This document shows positions 16,982 to 26,237 of a stretch of 64,000 bases of DNA, one piece after another. This DNA is from Lachnospiraceae bacterium. Lineage in GTDB: Bacteria; Bacillota; Clostridia; Lachnospirales; Lachnospiraceae. The position numbers and the translations under genes are program-made. The notes beneath the pieces are model-generated. The model was given only the letters and a program-made list of their open reading frames with translations. It did not search any database and was not told the DNA's origin. Every line of letters starts with the position of its first letter. The stretch's first letter is position 1. The DNA lies in assembly GCA_009911195.1 (NCBI GenBank), contig QXWV01000098.1:49490-113489 (forward strand). Reading direction: 5' to 3'.

Positions 16982-18511
16982 TTAAGCCGTTATGGTCATC
17001 TTCTTCATTAATATTTCCTGGTTTGCCTCTTTTGCGGCAATCTCACCTGTAATCCTTCCTTCAAAAATCGTATAAATGCGGTCCGCCATTCCAAGAAGTT
17101 CCGGGAGTTCGGAAGACACCAAGATAATTGCTTTTCCCTTATCCGCAAGTTCATGAATCAGTTTATAAATCTCATATTTTGCGCCCACATCAATCCCCCT
17201 TGTCGGCTCATCCAGAATGAGAATATCCGGCTTCGTAAACATCCACTTTGAAAGGACAACTTTCTGCTGGTTTCCGCCTGATAAAGTATTCACACCAACA
17301 TCCACATCGCGGCACTTGATTCTCAAGGAATCTTTATATTTTTCCGAAGCTGCCCTCTCCTTGTCAAAGTCCAGAAGACCTTTCGTTTTAATCATATCAA
17401 GATTTGCGGAGACAATGGTTTTTCTAATTGTGTCCAGAAGATTCAATCCCAGTCCCTTTCTGTCCTCCGGCACATAAGCAATCTTATTTTTAATAGCTTC
17501 CTGGACAGAGTTTATCCGAACTTCCCTGCCTCCTATTTTCATTTTTCCACCTTTGAAAATCCCCATATTTTTTCCAAACAGGGAACGCATCAATTCCGTT
17601 CTGCCAGCCCCCATAAGGCCGGCAAACCCAACAATTTCTCCTGCTCTCACATAAAATGCAGAATCCTTGCAGAGCATTTTTCCGGGAACTTTCGCATCCT
17701 CAACACTCCAACCCGAAACCTCAAGAATAACTTCTCCTATTTTAGGCGTATGTTCAGGATACCTGTTTCCAATTTCGCGCCCCACCATAGCCTTGATAAT
17801 TTTGTTCTCGTCGACCCTGCCTGCCTCCACGGCATAACCATCCACAGTTTGCCCATCCCTGATTACTGTCACGTAATCGGAAACTGCTGTTATCTCATTT
17901 AACTTGTGGGAAATCATAATGCAAGTAATTCCCTGCTTTTTCAGTCCAAGCATCAAACGCAGCAAATTTTCAGAATCCGATTCATTTAATGACGATGTAG
18001 GTTCATCCAGAATAAGCACTTTCACATTTTTTGACAATGCCTTTGCGATTTCCACAAGCTGCTGCTGCCCAACGCCCAGATTTTTGATAATTGTATTTGG
18101 ATTAATATGTAATCCCACCTTTTCCAACAGCTCTCTTGTTCTTTTTCGTTCTTCCCCCCAATTTATGAGCCCCTTTTCCACAATTTCATTGCCCATGAAA
18201 ATATTTTCCGTAACGGACAGTTCAGGAATCATCGTAAGCTCCTGGTGAATAATAACGATTCCCGCACGTTCAGAATCCTTGATGTTTTTGAATATCATTT
18301 TTTTACCCTGAAAAAAGATTTCTCCATCATAGCTGCCATATGGATAAACTCCTGACAAAACTTTCATCAAGGTGGATTTTCCCGCGCCGTTTTCACCGCA
18401 TATTGCATGTATGGAAGCCTCTGCAACTTCTAACGTCACATCAGAAAGTGCCTTAACTCCCGGAAATGTTTTGGTGATGTTCTTCATCTGCAAAATATAA
18501 CCTTCACTCAT
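16982..18511 (-). CDS. Monosaccharide ABC transporter ATP-binding protein (MmsA/GguA-like)
   Basis: Duplicated CUT2 ATPase of 509 residues. The first cassette has Walker A GENGAGKS (about residues 38-45), signature LGVGQQQLVEIAKAL and Walker B LILDEPTSSL. The second has the degenerate GLMGAGRTEL, LSGGNQQKVVLSKWM and LILDEPTRGIDVG. This tandem arrangement with a degenerate second Walker A is diagnostic of the sugar CUT2 family. It energises the permease at 15798-16969. It is the first gene after the regulatory region at 18574-18639 and is probably the main target of the upstream two-component system. Confidence 0.95.
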   Translation of the reverse strand: MSEGYILQMKNITKTFPGVKALSDVTLEVAEASIHAICGENGAGKSTLMKVLSGVYPYGSYDGEIFFQGKKMIFKNIKDSERAGIVIIHQELTMIPELSVTENIFMGNEIVEKGLINWGEERKRTRELLEKVGLHINPNTIIKNLGVGQQQLVEIAKALSKNVKVLILDEPTSSLNESDSENLLRLMLGLKKQGITCIMISHKLNEITAVSDYVTVIRDGQTVDGYAVEAGRVDENKIIKAMVGREIGNRYPEHTPKIGEVILEVSGWSVEDAKVPGKMLCKDSAFYVRAGEIVGFAGLMGAGRTELMRSLFGKNMGIFKGGKMKIGGREVRINSVQEAIKNKIAYVPEDRKGLGLNLLDTIRKTIVSANLDMIKTKGLLDFDKERAASEKYKDSLRIKCRDVDVGVNTLSGGNQQKVVLSKWMFTKPDILILDEPTRGIDVGAKYEIYKLIHELADKGKAIILVSSELPELLGMADRIYTIFEGRITGEIAAKEANQEILMKKMTITA

Positions 18512-18573
18512 TGAACTCCTTACCTCCCTTCCCTGTTATGTTTGTTTTGCTTTCGCAATTCTTAACTGTTTTT

Positions 18574-18639
18574 ATTATAAAAAATATGCCATGTTTTGCC
18601 TATTGTCGGATGTCATATTGTTTATAGTGACATTCGGCA
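18574..18639 (-). promoter_or_regulatory. Promoter with TGTCA/TGACA operator cluster before the sugar ABC genes
   Basis: On the minus strand a perfect TATAAT (18574-18579) lacks a matching -35. Upstream lies an imperfect inverted repeat, TGTCGGATGTCA (18604-18615) and TGACATTCGGCA (18628-18639), 10 of 12 matching. Further TGACA/TGTCA half-sites lie inside the terminator loop at 18660-18678. The nearer arm would be centred about 40 bases before the start site, as for a class II activator. The likely ligand is the NarL-type regulator encoded upstream; this is inference. Confidence 0.5.
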
Positions 18640-18640
18640 T

Positions 18641-18700
18641 AAAAAAAACGGTTTGTATATGACAAATGTCATTGACATTTTTGCCATTTGCAAACCGTTT
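18641..18700 (-). terminator. Terminator after the second solute-binding protein
   Basis: AAACGGTTTG (18646-18655) and CAAACCGTTT (18691-18700) form a 10-bp perfect stem, followed on the minus strand by an uninterrupted T-run. The large loop contains the self-complementary AATGTCATTGACATT. It would end the transcript of the sensing genes just before the importer promoter. Confidence 0.75.
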
Positions 18701-18707
18701 AAAATAT

Positions 18708-20045
18708 CTATTCTTCCAGGAAACTTCTGACTCGTTTTTCTATCATCTGCAGTCCTATCTTCGAATCCGTTCCGTTTTTTACAATATCATCAATGCCGGC
18801 GTCAATAATTTCCCTGGCCGATGTAATATCCTTGAAATTATAGTCCGGTTCGGCATGGTCCATAATGGATGTGATAAGGTTTATATCCATTCCCCCTTCC
18901 TCGGACAACACCTGATTTATGCTTAACATAGTCGTCACGGAATCGGTAACCGTCTTCAAAACAGACGCGCCTTCTTTATAGGTATATATTTCACTTTGAA
19001 TTTCTATATCGTAGCAAAAAGTTTTTATCAGTTCCCAGGCAAGCGCCTCATTGTCTGTTCTTGAATTCATGGCCAGTAAAAGCGTGCTCATGGTTGATTT
19101 ATTGTCGCCTTTTTCCCCCCGCGGCAGCGTGATGCAGTCCAGCTCAAAATCCGTATACTTTTTAATACTCCACGGATAGGGCTTATAGGTTCTGTAATCC
19201 GACAAAAGCGCGGGCATAAACGCCACATTCCCCTTATCGAAGTCGTCTGCCGTAACAATATTTCCTTTCGTAAGTTCATTTATTTTCTTAATAAAATCCA
19301 CAGCCTCCACTGCATTTTCACTGAGCAGATTGCAGTTCGTACCATTTGCGTCAAAGGCATCCACACCGTTTGTGCTAAAAGCGTGCTGCCATGTATAACC
19401 ACAGACGCCAAACTGGTCCTCTATTCCATTGCCGTCAATGTCTTTGGTAACCCTGTCGCAAATCTCATAAAAGTCCTCCCATGTCCAATCTTCCGGTATT
19501 TCATTTATCCCCTCTTTTTTCAGCAGTGTTTTATTTACAAACATCATGCTTGGCACACTCTCGAAAGGAATCCCGTACTGGCTGCCGGAAATATTCCCGA
19601 ATTCAAAGGATGCATTATAATACTTGGATTTGTCATAATCCGCATCCTTGTCAATATACCCATCCAGTCTCATCAAAGCATCCGTACCTGCAAACGTGGA
19701 AAAATCTTCTGGCAATACAAAGAAAACATCCGGCGCGTTTCCCTTTATCAAGGCGGACGCAATGTATTCCGAATAGTCATCTTTTTGGATTCCGCTTACG
19801 AACTTCACCTTTACTCCGGGATGGCCGGCTTCAAATTTCTCCACTGCGTCATCAATAAGCTGATAGGTATAAGCATCCGGAACACCCCATGCGCTGCCGG
19901 TAAAAAAGCCCAGCGATATTGTCCTTTTATGCTGGAAATGATACAGTGAAACTGCCGCGGCCGCCAGAACTGCCATCAGGAAAACACCTGCGGCAAATCT
20001 TTTGCCCATAATCTTCTTTTTCATCAAAGTCAACTTTTCCTCCAT
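18708..20045 (-). CDS. Membrane-anchored extracellular solute-binding protein, family 1
   Basis: About 440 residues. A single N-terminal hydrophobic segment (FAAGVFLMAVLAAAAVSLYHF) without a lipobox Cys suggests an uncleaved anchor. The rest is a family 1 sugar-binding fold (KFEAGHPGVKVKFVSG, GNAPDVFFVLPEDFSTFAG, LLLAMNSRTDNEALAWELIK). The start overlaps the regulator gene by 16 bases (ATG 20045, or ATG 20024 with GGAGG 12 bases upstream). It has no permease partner of its own class, so it may present sugar to the sensor kinase or be a vestige of a CUT1 system. Confidence 0.85.
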   Translation of the reverse strand: MEEKLTLMKKKIMGKRFAAGVFLMAVLAAAAVSLYHFQHKRTISLGFFTGSAWGVPDAYTYQLIDDAVEKFEAGHPGVKVKFVSGIQKDDYSEYIASALIKGNAPDVFFVLPEDFSTFAGTDALMRLDGYIDKDADYDKSKYYNASFEFGNISGSQYGIPFESVPSMMFVNKTLLKKEGINEIPEDWTWEDFYEICDRVTKDIDGNGIEDQFGVCGYTWQHAFSTNGVDAFDANGTNCNLLSENAVEAVDFIKKINELTKGNIVTADDFDKGNVAFMPALLSDYRTYKPYPWSIKKYTDFELDCITLPRGEKGDNKSTMSTLLLAMNSRTDNEALAWELIKTFCYDIEIQSEIYTYKEGASVLKTVTDSVTTMLSINQVLSEEGGMDINLITSIMDHAEPDYNFKDITSAREIIDAGIDDIVKNGTDSKIGLQMIEKRVRSFLEE

Positions 20046-20683
20046 TGTACAGCCCAGATGGCTAACTGTGTCCTGTCACGCAAATCAAGCTTCTTTAAGA
20101 CAGAACTTAAATAGTTTCTTACAGAGCCTTCCGTGAGGAAAAGTTCTGCCGCTATCTCCTTATTGGACAGGCCTTTTGACACAAGCCCTATCACCTTCCA
20201 CTCCGACTCTGTAATTTCCTTTATATAATCCTCATCCACCGTAATGACTGCCGCATTTTCCCTTGCCAACTGCGAAAACATCTTCACAACTTTCCCGGCT
20301 ATATCCTCATTAATCATGGCGTTTCCATGATAAACTTTATGGATTGCCTCAATTAGCTTATCTGCGGAAATACCTTTCAAAAGATATCCGCTGGCTCCAT
20401 GCTTTAAAGCGCTGAAAATATATTCGTCATCATCAAAGGTTGTCAGAATGATAATCTTTATTTCAGGGTAGTTTTCTTTGATAATCTGGGTACACTGCAC
20501 GCCATCCATTTCCGGCATTCTGATATCCATTAAAATAACGTCCGGCTTATCCCGCCGGACAGCCCTGACCACCTCAATACCGTTTGCTGCAGTATTTACT
20601 GAAAAATCCGGATTACCTGACAACACAATGCGCAGGCTGTCTCTTATCAATTCCTGGTCATCTGCAATTAGTACTTTAATCAT
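20030..20683 (-). CDS. NarL/LuxR family response regulator
   Basis: 217 residues: receiver domain with DD at residues 8-9, phospho-acceptor Asp53 (DVILMDIRMPEMD), and the switch region ILTTFDDDEYIFSAL with KGI. A C-terminal LuxR-type helix-turn-helix follows (ESEWKVIGLVSKGLSNKEIA, FLTEGSVRNYLSSVLKKL). It overlaps the kinase gene by eight bases and the following binding-protein gene by 16, indicating coupled translation. The probable targets are the TGTCA/TGACA repeats before the sugar importer. Confidence 0.95.
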   Translation of the reverse strand: MIKVLIADDQELIRDSLRIVLSGNPDFSVNTAANGIEVVRAVRRDKPDVILMDIRMPEMDGVQCTQIIKENYPEIKIIILTTFDDDEYIFSALKHGASGYLLKGISADKLIEAIHKVYHGNAMINEDIAGKVVKMFSQLARENAAVITVDEDYIKEITESEWKVIGLVSKGLSNKEIAAELFLTEGSVRNYLSSVLKKLDLRDRTQLAIWAVQWRKS

Positions 20684-21971
20684 TTTCTTTCCCCCACCTT
20701 ATCGGAATTTCTGCCACCACGCAAAACCCGTTACTTCCGTCAACCTGTATTTTCCCGCCGAGCATGTCCAAACGCTCTTTCATGTGCGTAAGCCCGAAGC
20801 CCAGCTCAATATTTTTGGCACCTACACCGTTATCTTTTATTGTGATTGTCACAATGTTGTATTCCCGCGTCATCCTGATTTTTACCGTATCCGCCTTTCC
20901 GTGCCTGATAGAATTGGTGATGCTTTCCTGAATAATCCGGTAGATTACTTCCTCCTCATCCTCGCCAAAGGACAGTCTGCCCGCACTGTTATCCAATGTG
21001 ATTTTTGCCTTGGAGGCTGCGCTCATCTGCGAAATCATTTTATGGATTGCCGACAGCAAATCCCTCTGTTCCAGCGCATCGGGGCGAAGTTCGTTGACGG
21101 AACGCCTTACATCCGTCATTCCCTGCCTCGCCACATCCGAGACCAGTGAAAGATATCGCTTTAACATTTCAGGTGAAACATCGGCAACGGCCGATGCCGC
21201 ATCAATCCCTGCGATAATGCCAGTCAGGGTGTGCCCCAACGTATCATGTATTTCTCTGGCCAGCCTGTTTCTCTCCCTTGTCTGCGCCAGTTTTTCCGAC
21301 TCAGCGGCATAATTTTCAAGTTCTCTGTTTGCCTCCTGAAGCTGCTCATTCAGGGAATTTATCTCGTCCTTTTCATCCATCTGTTCCCGCAGATGCAAGA
21401 TTGTATACACGATGAAAAGAATGATGTTTAAAGTGGTAAAGAGATTTTTGATTAGGATTAAAATTGTCGCCACCGTTCCGATGTAATACTCCGTATAAGT
21501 CTCAAAGGAAGTAATTTTAAAAATATTGGAGCAGGCATTGAAATCAAAAATCAAGAAAAATGTACTGACCAATATAAGGGGGAGCAGTTTTTTGCTGCTT
21601 CCTTCAAAGTATTTCATGATATGCGCCACAAAAAGAAGGACAATCCCGTTATAATTCACCTGCAGCGCGGCAATCACAAAAAAAGTACATATAAATTCCA
21701 TAACAATAATATACCACTGATGTTTTATCTCATAATTGTCATGCATGTACATCAGCACCATCAAAATACAAAAAAAGCTGAGGGAAATCAAAAGCATTTT
21801 TTCCGGAACCGGAGGTAATGTATTTACTTTTTTCAGGAACATGACCGCCCCTCCGGAGTTCCCTATTTTTATAATGGTTACCGCAGAAACAACGGAAATA
21901 TACAGCACTGTTATGAAATTAAAGCTTTTCATAAAGCTTAATACGGAATTCTTTAATACCGATGTATCCAT
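20676..21971 (-). CDS. Sensor histidine kinase (HisKA_3, NarL partner)
   Basis: 431 residues with about six hydrophobic segments in the first 190 residues, a coiled-coil (NSLNEQLQEANRELENYAAE), the HisKA_3 box REIHDTLGHTLTGI with the phospho-acceptor His, and a HATPase_c domain with IIQESITNSIRHGKAD (N box) and GFGLTHMKERL (G box). The large membrane sensor has only short outside loops, so ligand input may come from the membrane-anchored binding protein encoded just upstream. Three bases separate it from that gene. Confidence 0.93.
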   Translation of the reverse strand: MDTSVLKNSVLSFMKSFNFITVLYISVVSAVTIIKIGNSGGAVMFLKKVNTLPPVPEKMLLISLSFFCILMVLMYMHDNYEIKHQWYIIVMEFICTFFVIAALQVNYNGIVLLFVAHIMKYFEGSSKKLLPLILVSTFFLIFDFNACSNIFKITSFETYTEYYIGTVATILILIKNLFTTLNIILFIVYTILHLREQMDEKDEINSLNEQLQEANRELENYAAESEKLAQTRERNRLAREIHDTLGHTLTGIIAGIDAASAVADVSPEMLKRYLSLVSDVARQGMTDVRRSVNELRPDALEQRDLLSAIHKMISQMSAASKAKITLDNSAGRLSFGEDEEEVIYRIIQESITNSIRHGKADTVKIRMTREYNIVTITIKDNGVGAKNIELGFGLTHMKERLDMLGGKIQVDGSNGFCVVAEIPIRWGKEND

Positions 21972-21974
21972 TTG

Positions 21975-22949
21975 CTACTGCCACCCTTTTGTGCTGAATT
22001 CGTTTATATTTTCCTCACTGATTAAATTGACCGAAACTTTTATTTTCTTTTCCACCGGCCTGCCTTCTATCATATTGTAAAGCTGAACCACGGCATTCTG
22101 TCCGATTTCAGACGGATACTGGGCCGATGTTGCGAGCATGATTTTTTCTTTTATCATGGACTTAGCCTCCGGCGCGCCATCCACGCCAAGAACAGATATG
22201 CCGTCCAATCTCCCGTAATCCTTCAGTGCTGCCATCACTCCAAGAGCGCCTACATCGTTGATAGAGAAAACAACATCAAATTCCGCACCCTTTTTCAGTT
22301 CGTCAATCATCAGAGGCATGGCAATCTCAAGCTGCCCTGCATAATCCAGCCTGCCCACAACCTCAAAGTTCTCATTTCCTTCTATCGTATCTACAAACCC
22401 CTCCACGCGGTCATTCGAGGATTTGGTTGTGGGATGTTCAAAAATCAAAATCTTCCCCTCTGCTTTTTTATTCAAAAGATACTCGGCGCAAAGAACCCCC
22501 GCATGATAGTTATCCGAGACAACAATACAGTCTGCCAGACTTTCGTCATAAATCTCCGTGTCCACAAATATTATTTTTACTCCCTTCTCCCTCCCATACT
22601 CGACAGCGGGAATAATTTTCTCAAAATCAACAGGTGCAATAAATATAGCTTCCACGCCCTCGTCAATCAAGTCATATATCTGCTGCGTCTGTCTGACCGC
22701 ATCAAGAGACGGGTCTCTTGTAATCAGAATATCCCCGTTTGATTCCACGGTAGCACGTATTGTTTCGTTAATCACCTCAAAGAAAGGATTGTTCATAGTC
22801 ATATATGTTGCCCCGAATTTGTGCGCATTTTCCCTCTGTGTAAGGGAAAAATCATTGTTCTTGTCAAGAATAGCCAATGCGCCCAAAAGAGCCAGTGCCG
22901 CCGTTATGGTATATAATGCAGTTTTCATCCGATTTAATAAAAGTCTCAT
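21975..22949 (-). CDS. Membrane-anchored sugar-binding (RbsB-like) sensor protein
   Basis: 324 residues: one N-terminal membrane segment (ALYTITAALALLGALAI) without a lipobox, then a type I periplasmic-binding fold of the RbsB/LacI type (GATYMTMNNPFFEVINETIRA, DEGVEAIFIAPVDFEKIIPAV, VVSDNYHAGVLCAEYLL, FDVVFSINDVGALGVMAALK, VLGVDGAPEAKSM). It is the first gene of an operon with a kinase and regulator, as in ChvE/VirA-type or LytS-associated sugar-sensing arrangements. I infer that it senses a monosaccharide and signals to the kinase. AAGG lies upstream of ATG 22949. Confidence 0.88.
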   Translation of the reverse strand: MRLLLNRMKTALYTITAALALLGALAILDKNNDFSLTQRENAHKFGATYMTMNNPFFEVINETIRATVESNGDILITRDPSLDAVRQTQQIYDLIDEGVEAIFIAPVDFEKIIPAVEYGREKGVKIIFVDTEIYDESLADCIVVSDNYHAGVLCAEYLLNKKAEGKILIFEHPTTKSSNDRVEGFVDTIEGNENFEVVGRLDYAGQLEIAMPLMIDELKKGAEFDVVFSINDVGALGVMAALKDYGRLDGISVLGVDGAPEAKSMIKEKIMLATSAQYPSEIGQNAVVQLYNMIEGRPVEKKIKVSVNLISEENINEFSTKGWQ

Positions 22950-23079
22950 TTTACCTTATCCTAAAAAAGACAAAAGGAAAGAACATATAAGCCCATCAGA
23001 CTTATATTGGTCTTCCCTCAAATATTCACCTAATTTGCGACAGGATATTCTCTCTCCAGTCATTTTTACTATTGAACAC

Positions 23080-23108
23080 AGTATAGCAATTCAGAAGACA
23101 AAAATCAA
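23080..23108 (-). promoter_or_regulatory. Promoter of the sugar-sensing operon
   Basis: On the minus strand TTGATT (23103-23108) and TATACT (23080-23085) are separated by 17 bases, giving a 5' leader of about 120 bases before the binding-protein gene at 22949. Confidence 0.6.
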
Positions 23109-23132
23109 TAGTTTCTTTCATCCTTGTTTCTT

Positions 23133-25175
23133 TCATCCCCTGCTTACAATCCCATAATAAGTCTTAGCCGTCGCCACATAGCTGCCTCCATAAATCCCCG
23201 CAAACACAAGTATAATGCCAGCCGTACACATTTTTAGCAGTACTGCATCGAAAAATCCCAGCACCTCAAACAATTTTCCTACCATGGCCAAGCCTGCGCA
23301 AGTATGCATCACGGCTCCCAATACCGGCACGAAAAACACAAGAAGAATCTGCCGTCTAATCGTTCCCCTAATCTCCCTGTCGCTCATGCCTACTTTTTGC
23401 ATGATTTCAAAAGCCCCCTGGTCCTCATAGCCTTCCGCAATCTGCTTATAATACATTATCAGCAACAGGCACATCAGGAAAACGATGCTGAACAATACAC
23501 CGATAAACAACAGGCCGCCATACATGGACTTCCACTCCAAGCGGGTGTTTATATTGTTATCTATCCTCAAACAGCCCAATTCATTCGCACACCAATCCCT
23601 GAATTCCTGCCCAAAAGCTTCCCTGGCCTTTTCTTCTCCAACCACATCCAGCCGCACCATCCGGTAGCAGCCTTCCATCAGGCCCTTTACATCCTCCACG
23701 CCGTTTTTCTTTGCCCAGTCCGTCACCAGTTCCTCCCTGGCCGCCTTATCCTTTACCACCAGGTAAAATTGCCCATTATGCACATTGTTTTCCGATTTCG
23801 GAGCAATTCGCAACGTCTCCGGCTCTTCTTTCACTTTCATTTCCTTTCCGAAAAAGACAGCCCTGTCATATCCATAGTCCCTTCCGCTGGAGAATATTAC
23901 CGCTTCCCCATCCCCGAGCATCAGATTCCGCCCTTCCATCTTGTTATAGTCATCCAGAAGTAAAATGTTAACTTGGTAGTTCCCCGTCAAATGCGAACTC
24001 CCCTCGTCTTTTTCCTCATCAACCAGCCCAAAGCCCTCCCCGCCTTTTCCATAAAGCAGCGTCATCCTTTCGTAAGTCAGATAATTTTCTATTTCCACGC
24101 CGTAATTCCCCGCCAGTTCCCTAGTTTTTCTTTCCACATCCCCCTCCTGATGGAGACTATCCTGCAAATACACATCGACATCAAAGGGGAAGCTAAAATC
24201 CATCATACCGTCCAGCCCCAAATATAGCGATAAAGTACATACCAGAGTAATCATAACCATTGTGGAAAAGATGCAAATATTTACCAGGCTGGCCGCATTT
24301 TTTTTCATCCGGTACAACATCCCTGAAACAGTAATAAAATTGGTAGGCTTGTAATAGAATTTCTTTTTCCTCTTTAAAACTTTCAAAAATGCCACACTTC
24401 CCGATGTAAGCAAAAGATAAGTTCCCGCCACCACCCAGAAAATAGCGAAAAAGAAATTAATAAAAATCATGGAATCCGCCTCGCTGAAAATAGCCAGTTT
24501 ATACCCAACCCCTAAAGCTGCCATCCCGAGCAATGCCCACAGCCAAAGGAATCTGGGTTCCTTCTCCCCCTTTTTCCCGCCGGAAAGCAGTTCTGTTGGC
24601 CTGGCCATCCCTACCTGAACCAGATTAGACACAAAATTCATGGCATACACCCAGAAAAAGAAGGCAGCCGTTTCCCCAAAGGCCGGCAAACTGAAGGTAA
24701 ATTTCACATCCACCGGCAGCCCTGTCATCCGCAACAGCAACAGGAACAAAAGCTTAGCCAGAACCAGCCCGCTGATTATCCCTATCCCCACCGCCACAGC
24801 ATAGGTCAAAACTGATTCCGCAAGCAGCATAATTCCTATATGTTTTTTCTCCAAGCCCAAAATATTATACAAGCCGATTTCTTTTTTCCTTCTTTTCATC
24901 AAAAAGCAGTTCGTATAAAAAAGAAACGGCAGCAAAATAATCCCAAGGAGTACCCGCCCTATAGACAAAAACATCCACGCATAAGCGCTTTTCGGCAATA
25001 TGCTTATGATATCGTTGCGAAGGATGGAGGAAAATACAAAGAAGGTAAACGCGGAAAAAATACCCGCAGCCAGATATGGATAGTAGGCCGTTCCGTTGTT
25101 CGCCATCCCTTTCACCGCCAAATGTGGTAAAATATGCCATGTTTTTATTGATTTTGCTTTTTTCCGTTTTTCCAT
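23133..25175 (-). CDS. BceB-type ABC transporter permease (FtsX domains)
   Basis: 680 residues with ten predicted membrane segments in the BceB layout: FtsX-type four-helix unit near the N-terminus, a large extracellular domain (residues about 310-530) after helix 6, and a second FtsX unit at the end (LLLIMYYKQIAEGYEDQGAFEIMQKVGM). This family recognises peptide antibiotics such as bacitracin, lantibiotics or defensins, and works together with a BceS-type kinase. It lies five bases after the ATPase gene. GGGAGG precedes the ATG. Confidence 0.92.
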   Translation of the reverse strand: MEKRKKAKSIKTWHILPHLAVKGMANNGTAYYPYLAAGIFSAFTFFVFSSILRNDIISILPKSAYAWMFLSIGRVLLGIILLPFLFYTNCFLMKRRKKEIGLYNILGLEKKHIGIMLLAESVLTYAVAVGIGIISGLVLAKLLFLLLLRMTGLPVDVKFTFSLPAFGETAAFFFWVYAMNFVSNLVQVGMARPTELLSGGKKGEKEPRFLWLWALLGMAALGVGYKLAIFSEADSMIFINFFFAIFWVVAGTYLLLTSGSVAFLKVLKRKKKFYYKPTNFITVSGMLYRMKKNAASLVNICIFSTMVMITLVCTLSLYLGLDGMMDFSFPFDVDVYLQDSLHQEGDVERKTRELAGNYGVEIENYLTYERMTLLYGKGGEGFGLVDEEKDEGSSHLTGNYQVNILLLDDYNKMEGRNLMLGDGEAVIFSSGRDYGYDRAVFFGKEMKVKEEPETLRIAPKSENNVHNGQFYLVVKDKAAREELVTDWAKKNGVEDVKGLMEGCYRMVRLDVVGEEKAREAFGQEFRDWCANELGCLRIDNNINTRLEWKSMYGGLLFIGVLFSIVFLMCLLLIMYYKQIAEGYEDQGAFEIMQKVGMSDREIRGTIRRQILLVFFVPVLGAVMHTCAGLAMVGKLFEVLGFFDAVLLKMCTAGIILVFAGIYGGSYVATAKTYYGIVSRG

Positions 25176-25180
25176 AGTTT

Positions 25181-25954
25181 TTATGCCTCCTTCCCTTCAT
25201 CCCTGTTCATTTGTATTACTGTCAGGGTATCGGAAATCATTTTATACATTTCTTCATCCGACTGGTTTCCCCGGTAAATCTGATGAAATACGGAGCCATC
25301 TTTGATAAAAAGGATTCTTCCTGCGTGGCTGGCTGCCTGAATGCTGTGGGTCACCATTAAAATTGTCTGCCCTTCCTTATTGACATCCGCAAAAAGGCGT
25401 AACAGGCGGCTGGAAGCCTTGGAGTCCAGCGCCCCGGTAGGCTCATCTGCCAAAATCAATTCCGGCCTGGTAATCAAAGCCCGGCATACTGCCGCCCGCT
25501 GTTTTTGCCCGCCAGATACCTCATAGGGGTACTTCTCCAACAAATCCCAAATGGATAGCTTCAGCGCCAGAGGCTGCAGCCTTTTCTCCATCTCTCCGTA
25601 ATCCTCTCCCGCCAGCACAAGGGGCAGGAAAATATTATCCCGCAGAGACAACGTATCCAACAGGTTAAAATCCTGAAAAACAAACCCCAGGTGATTTCTC
25701 CTGAATGCGCAAAGCTCTCTGGGCTTTATTGCTGATATATCTTTACCATCCAACAGCACCTGGCCGCTGGTAGCTTTATCCAGGGAAGCCAGGATATTAA
25801 GGAGCGTTGTCTTGCCGGAACCGGACTCCCCCATAATCGCCACATATTCCCCTTCTTCCACCGAAAAGTTCACATTATTTAAAGCCCTCACCTTCATCCC
25901 CCCAAACCGGGTTGTATATATTTTCTTCACATTTTTTACTTCCAAAAGTGCCAT
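25181..25954 (-). CDS. BceA-type ABC transporter ATP-binding protein
   Basis: 257 residues. Walker A GESGSGKT is at residues 42-49, Q-loop FVFQDFNLLDTLSLRDNIFLPL, signature VSGGQKQR, Walker B LILADEPTGALDSKAS and switch His in MVTHS. This is the MacB/LolD/BceA family, partner of the FtsX permease that follows. The ribosome site GGAG lies in a diverged copy of the recurrent leader element. The operon is preceded by a BceR-type operator. Confidence 0.94.
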   Translation of the reverse strand: MALLEVKNVKKIYTTRFGGMKVRALNNVNFSVEEGEYVAIMGESGSGKTTLLNILASLDKATSGQVLLDGKDISAIKPRELCAFRRNHLGFVFQDFNLLDTLSLRDNIFLPLVLAGEDYGEMEKRLQPLALKLSIWDLLEKYPYEVSGGQKQRAAVCRALITRPELILADEPTGALDSKASSRLLRLFADVNKEGQTILMVTHSIQAASHAGRILFIKDGSVFHQIYRGNQSDEEMYKMISDTLTVIQMNRDEGKEA

Positions 25955-25959
25955 TTTTT

Positions 25960-26081
25960 CTCCTCTTTCTGCACGGCTTAGATTACTTTAACTTTACAAC
26001 TATGCTCTTATTTCACGCCGTTCCCCTTCTATTGGAACTATCCTCCTGTCAATCTGCGGATGCCGCACGGACGCAAACCCA
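25960..26081 (-). promoter_or_regulatory. Diverged copy of the recurrent hairpin leader before the BceA gene
   Basis: The 3' tail (GCCGTGCAGAAAGAGGAG, about 25961-25977) carries the ribosome site. About 66 bases upstream, 26047-26081 aligns with the hairpin half of the element: GGTTTGCG stem, loop TCCGTGCGGCATC, CGCAGATT stem. Relative to the intact copies, GTG/CAC has become GCG/CGC, so pairing is kept. The loop GTGCGGC can still pair with tail GCCGTGC using two wobble pairs. The linker is much longer than in the intact copies. Confidence 0.5.
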
Positions 26082-26159
26082 ACAGTTGATTTTATGCTCT
26101 TATTGTAATCAAAGCGTACAAAACTTTCCATTTATTTTCCTTACATTTGGAAAAATAAG

Positions 26160-26175
26160 CTTACACTTTTGTAAG
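26160..26175 (-). promoter_or_regulatory. BceR-type operator
   Basis: CTTACA-CTTT-TGTAAG, a perfect inverted repeat with a four-base spacer, matches the TnACA-N4-TGTAA pattern described for BceR-like regulators. It lies about 205 bases upstream of the BceA-type gene and after the kinase gene, so the regulator encoded at 27451-28149 should act here. A further TTACA half-site is at 26150. Confidence 0.75.
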
Positions 26176-26237
26176 GTTTGATAATGCTAATCGTCCACAC
26201 AATGAAGAGGAGACTAAAAATTGTCATCCTATAAGGG

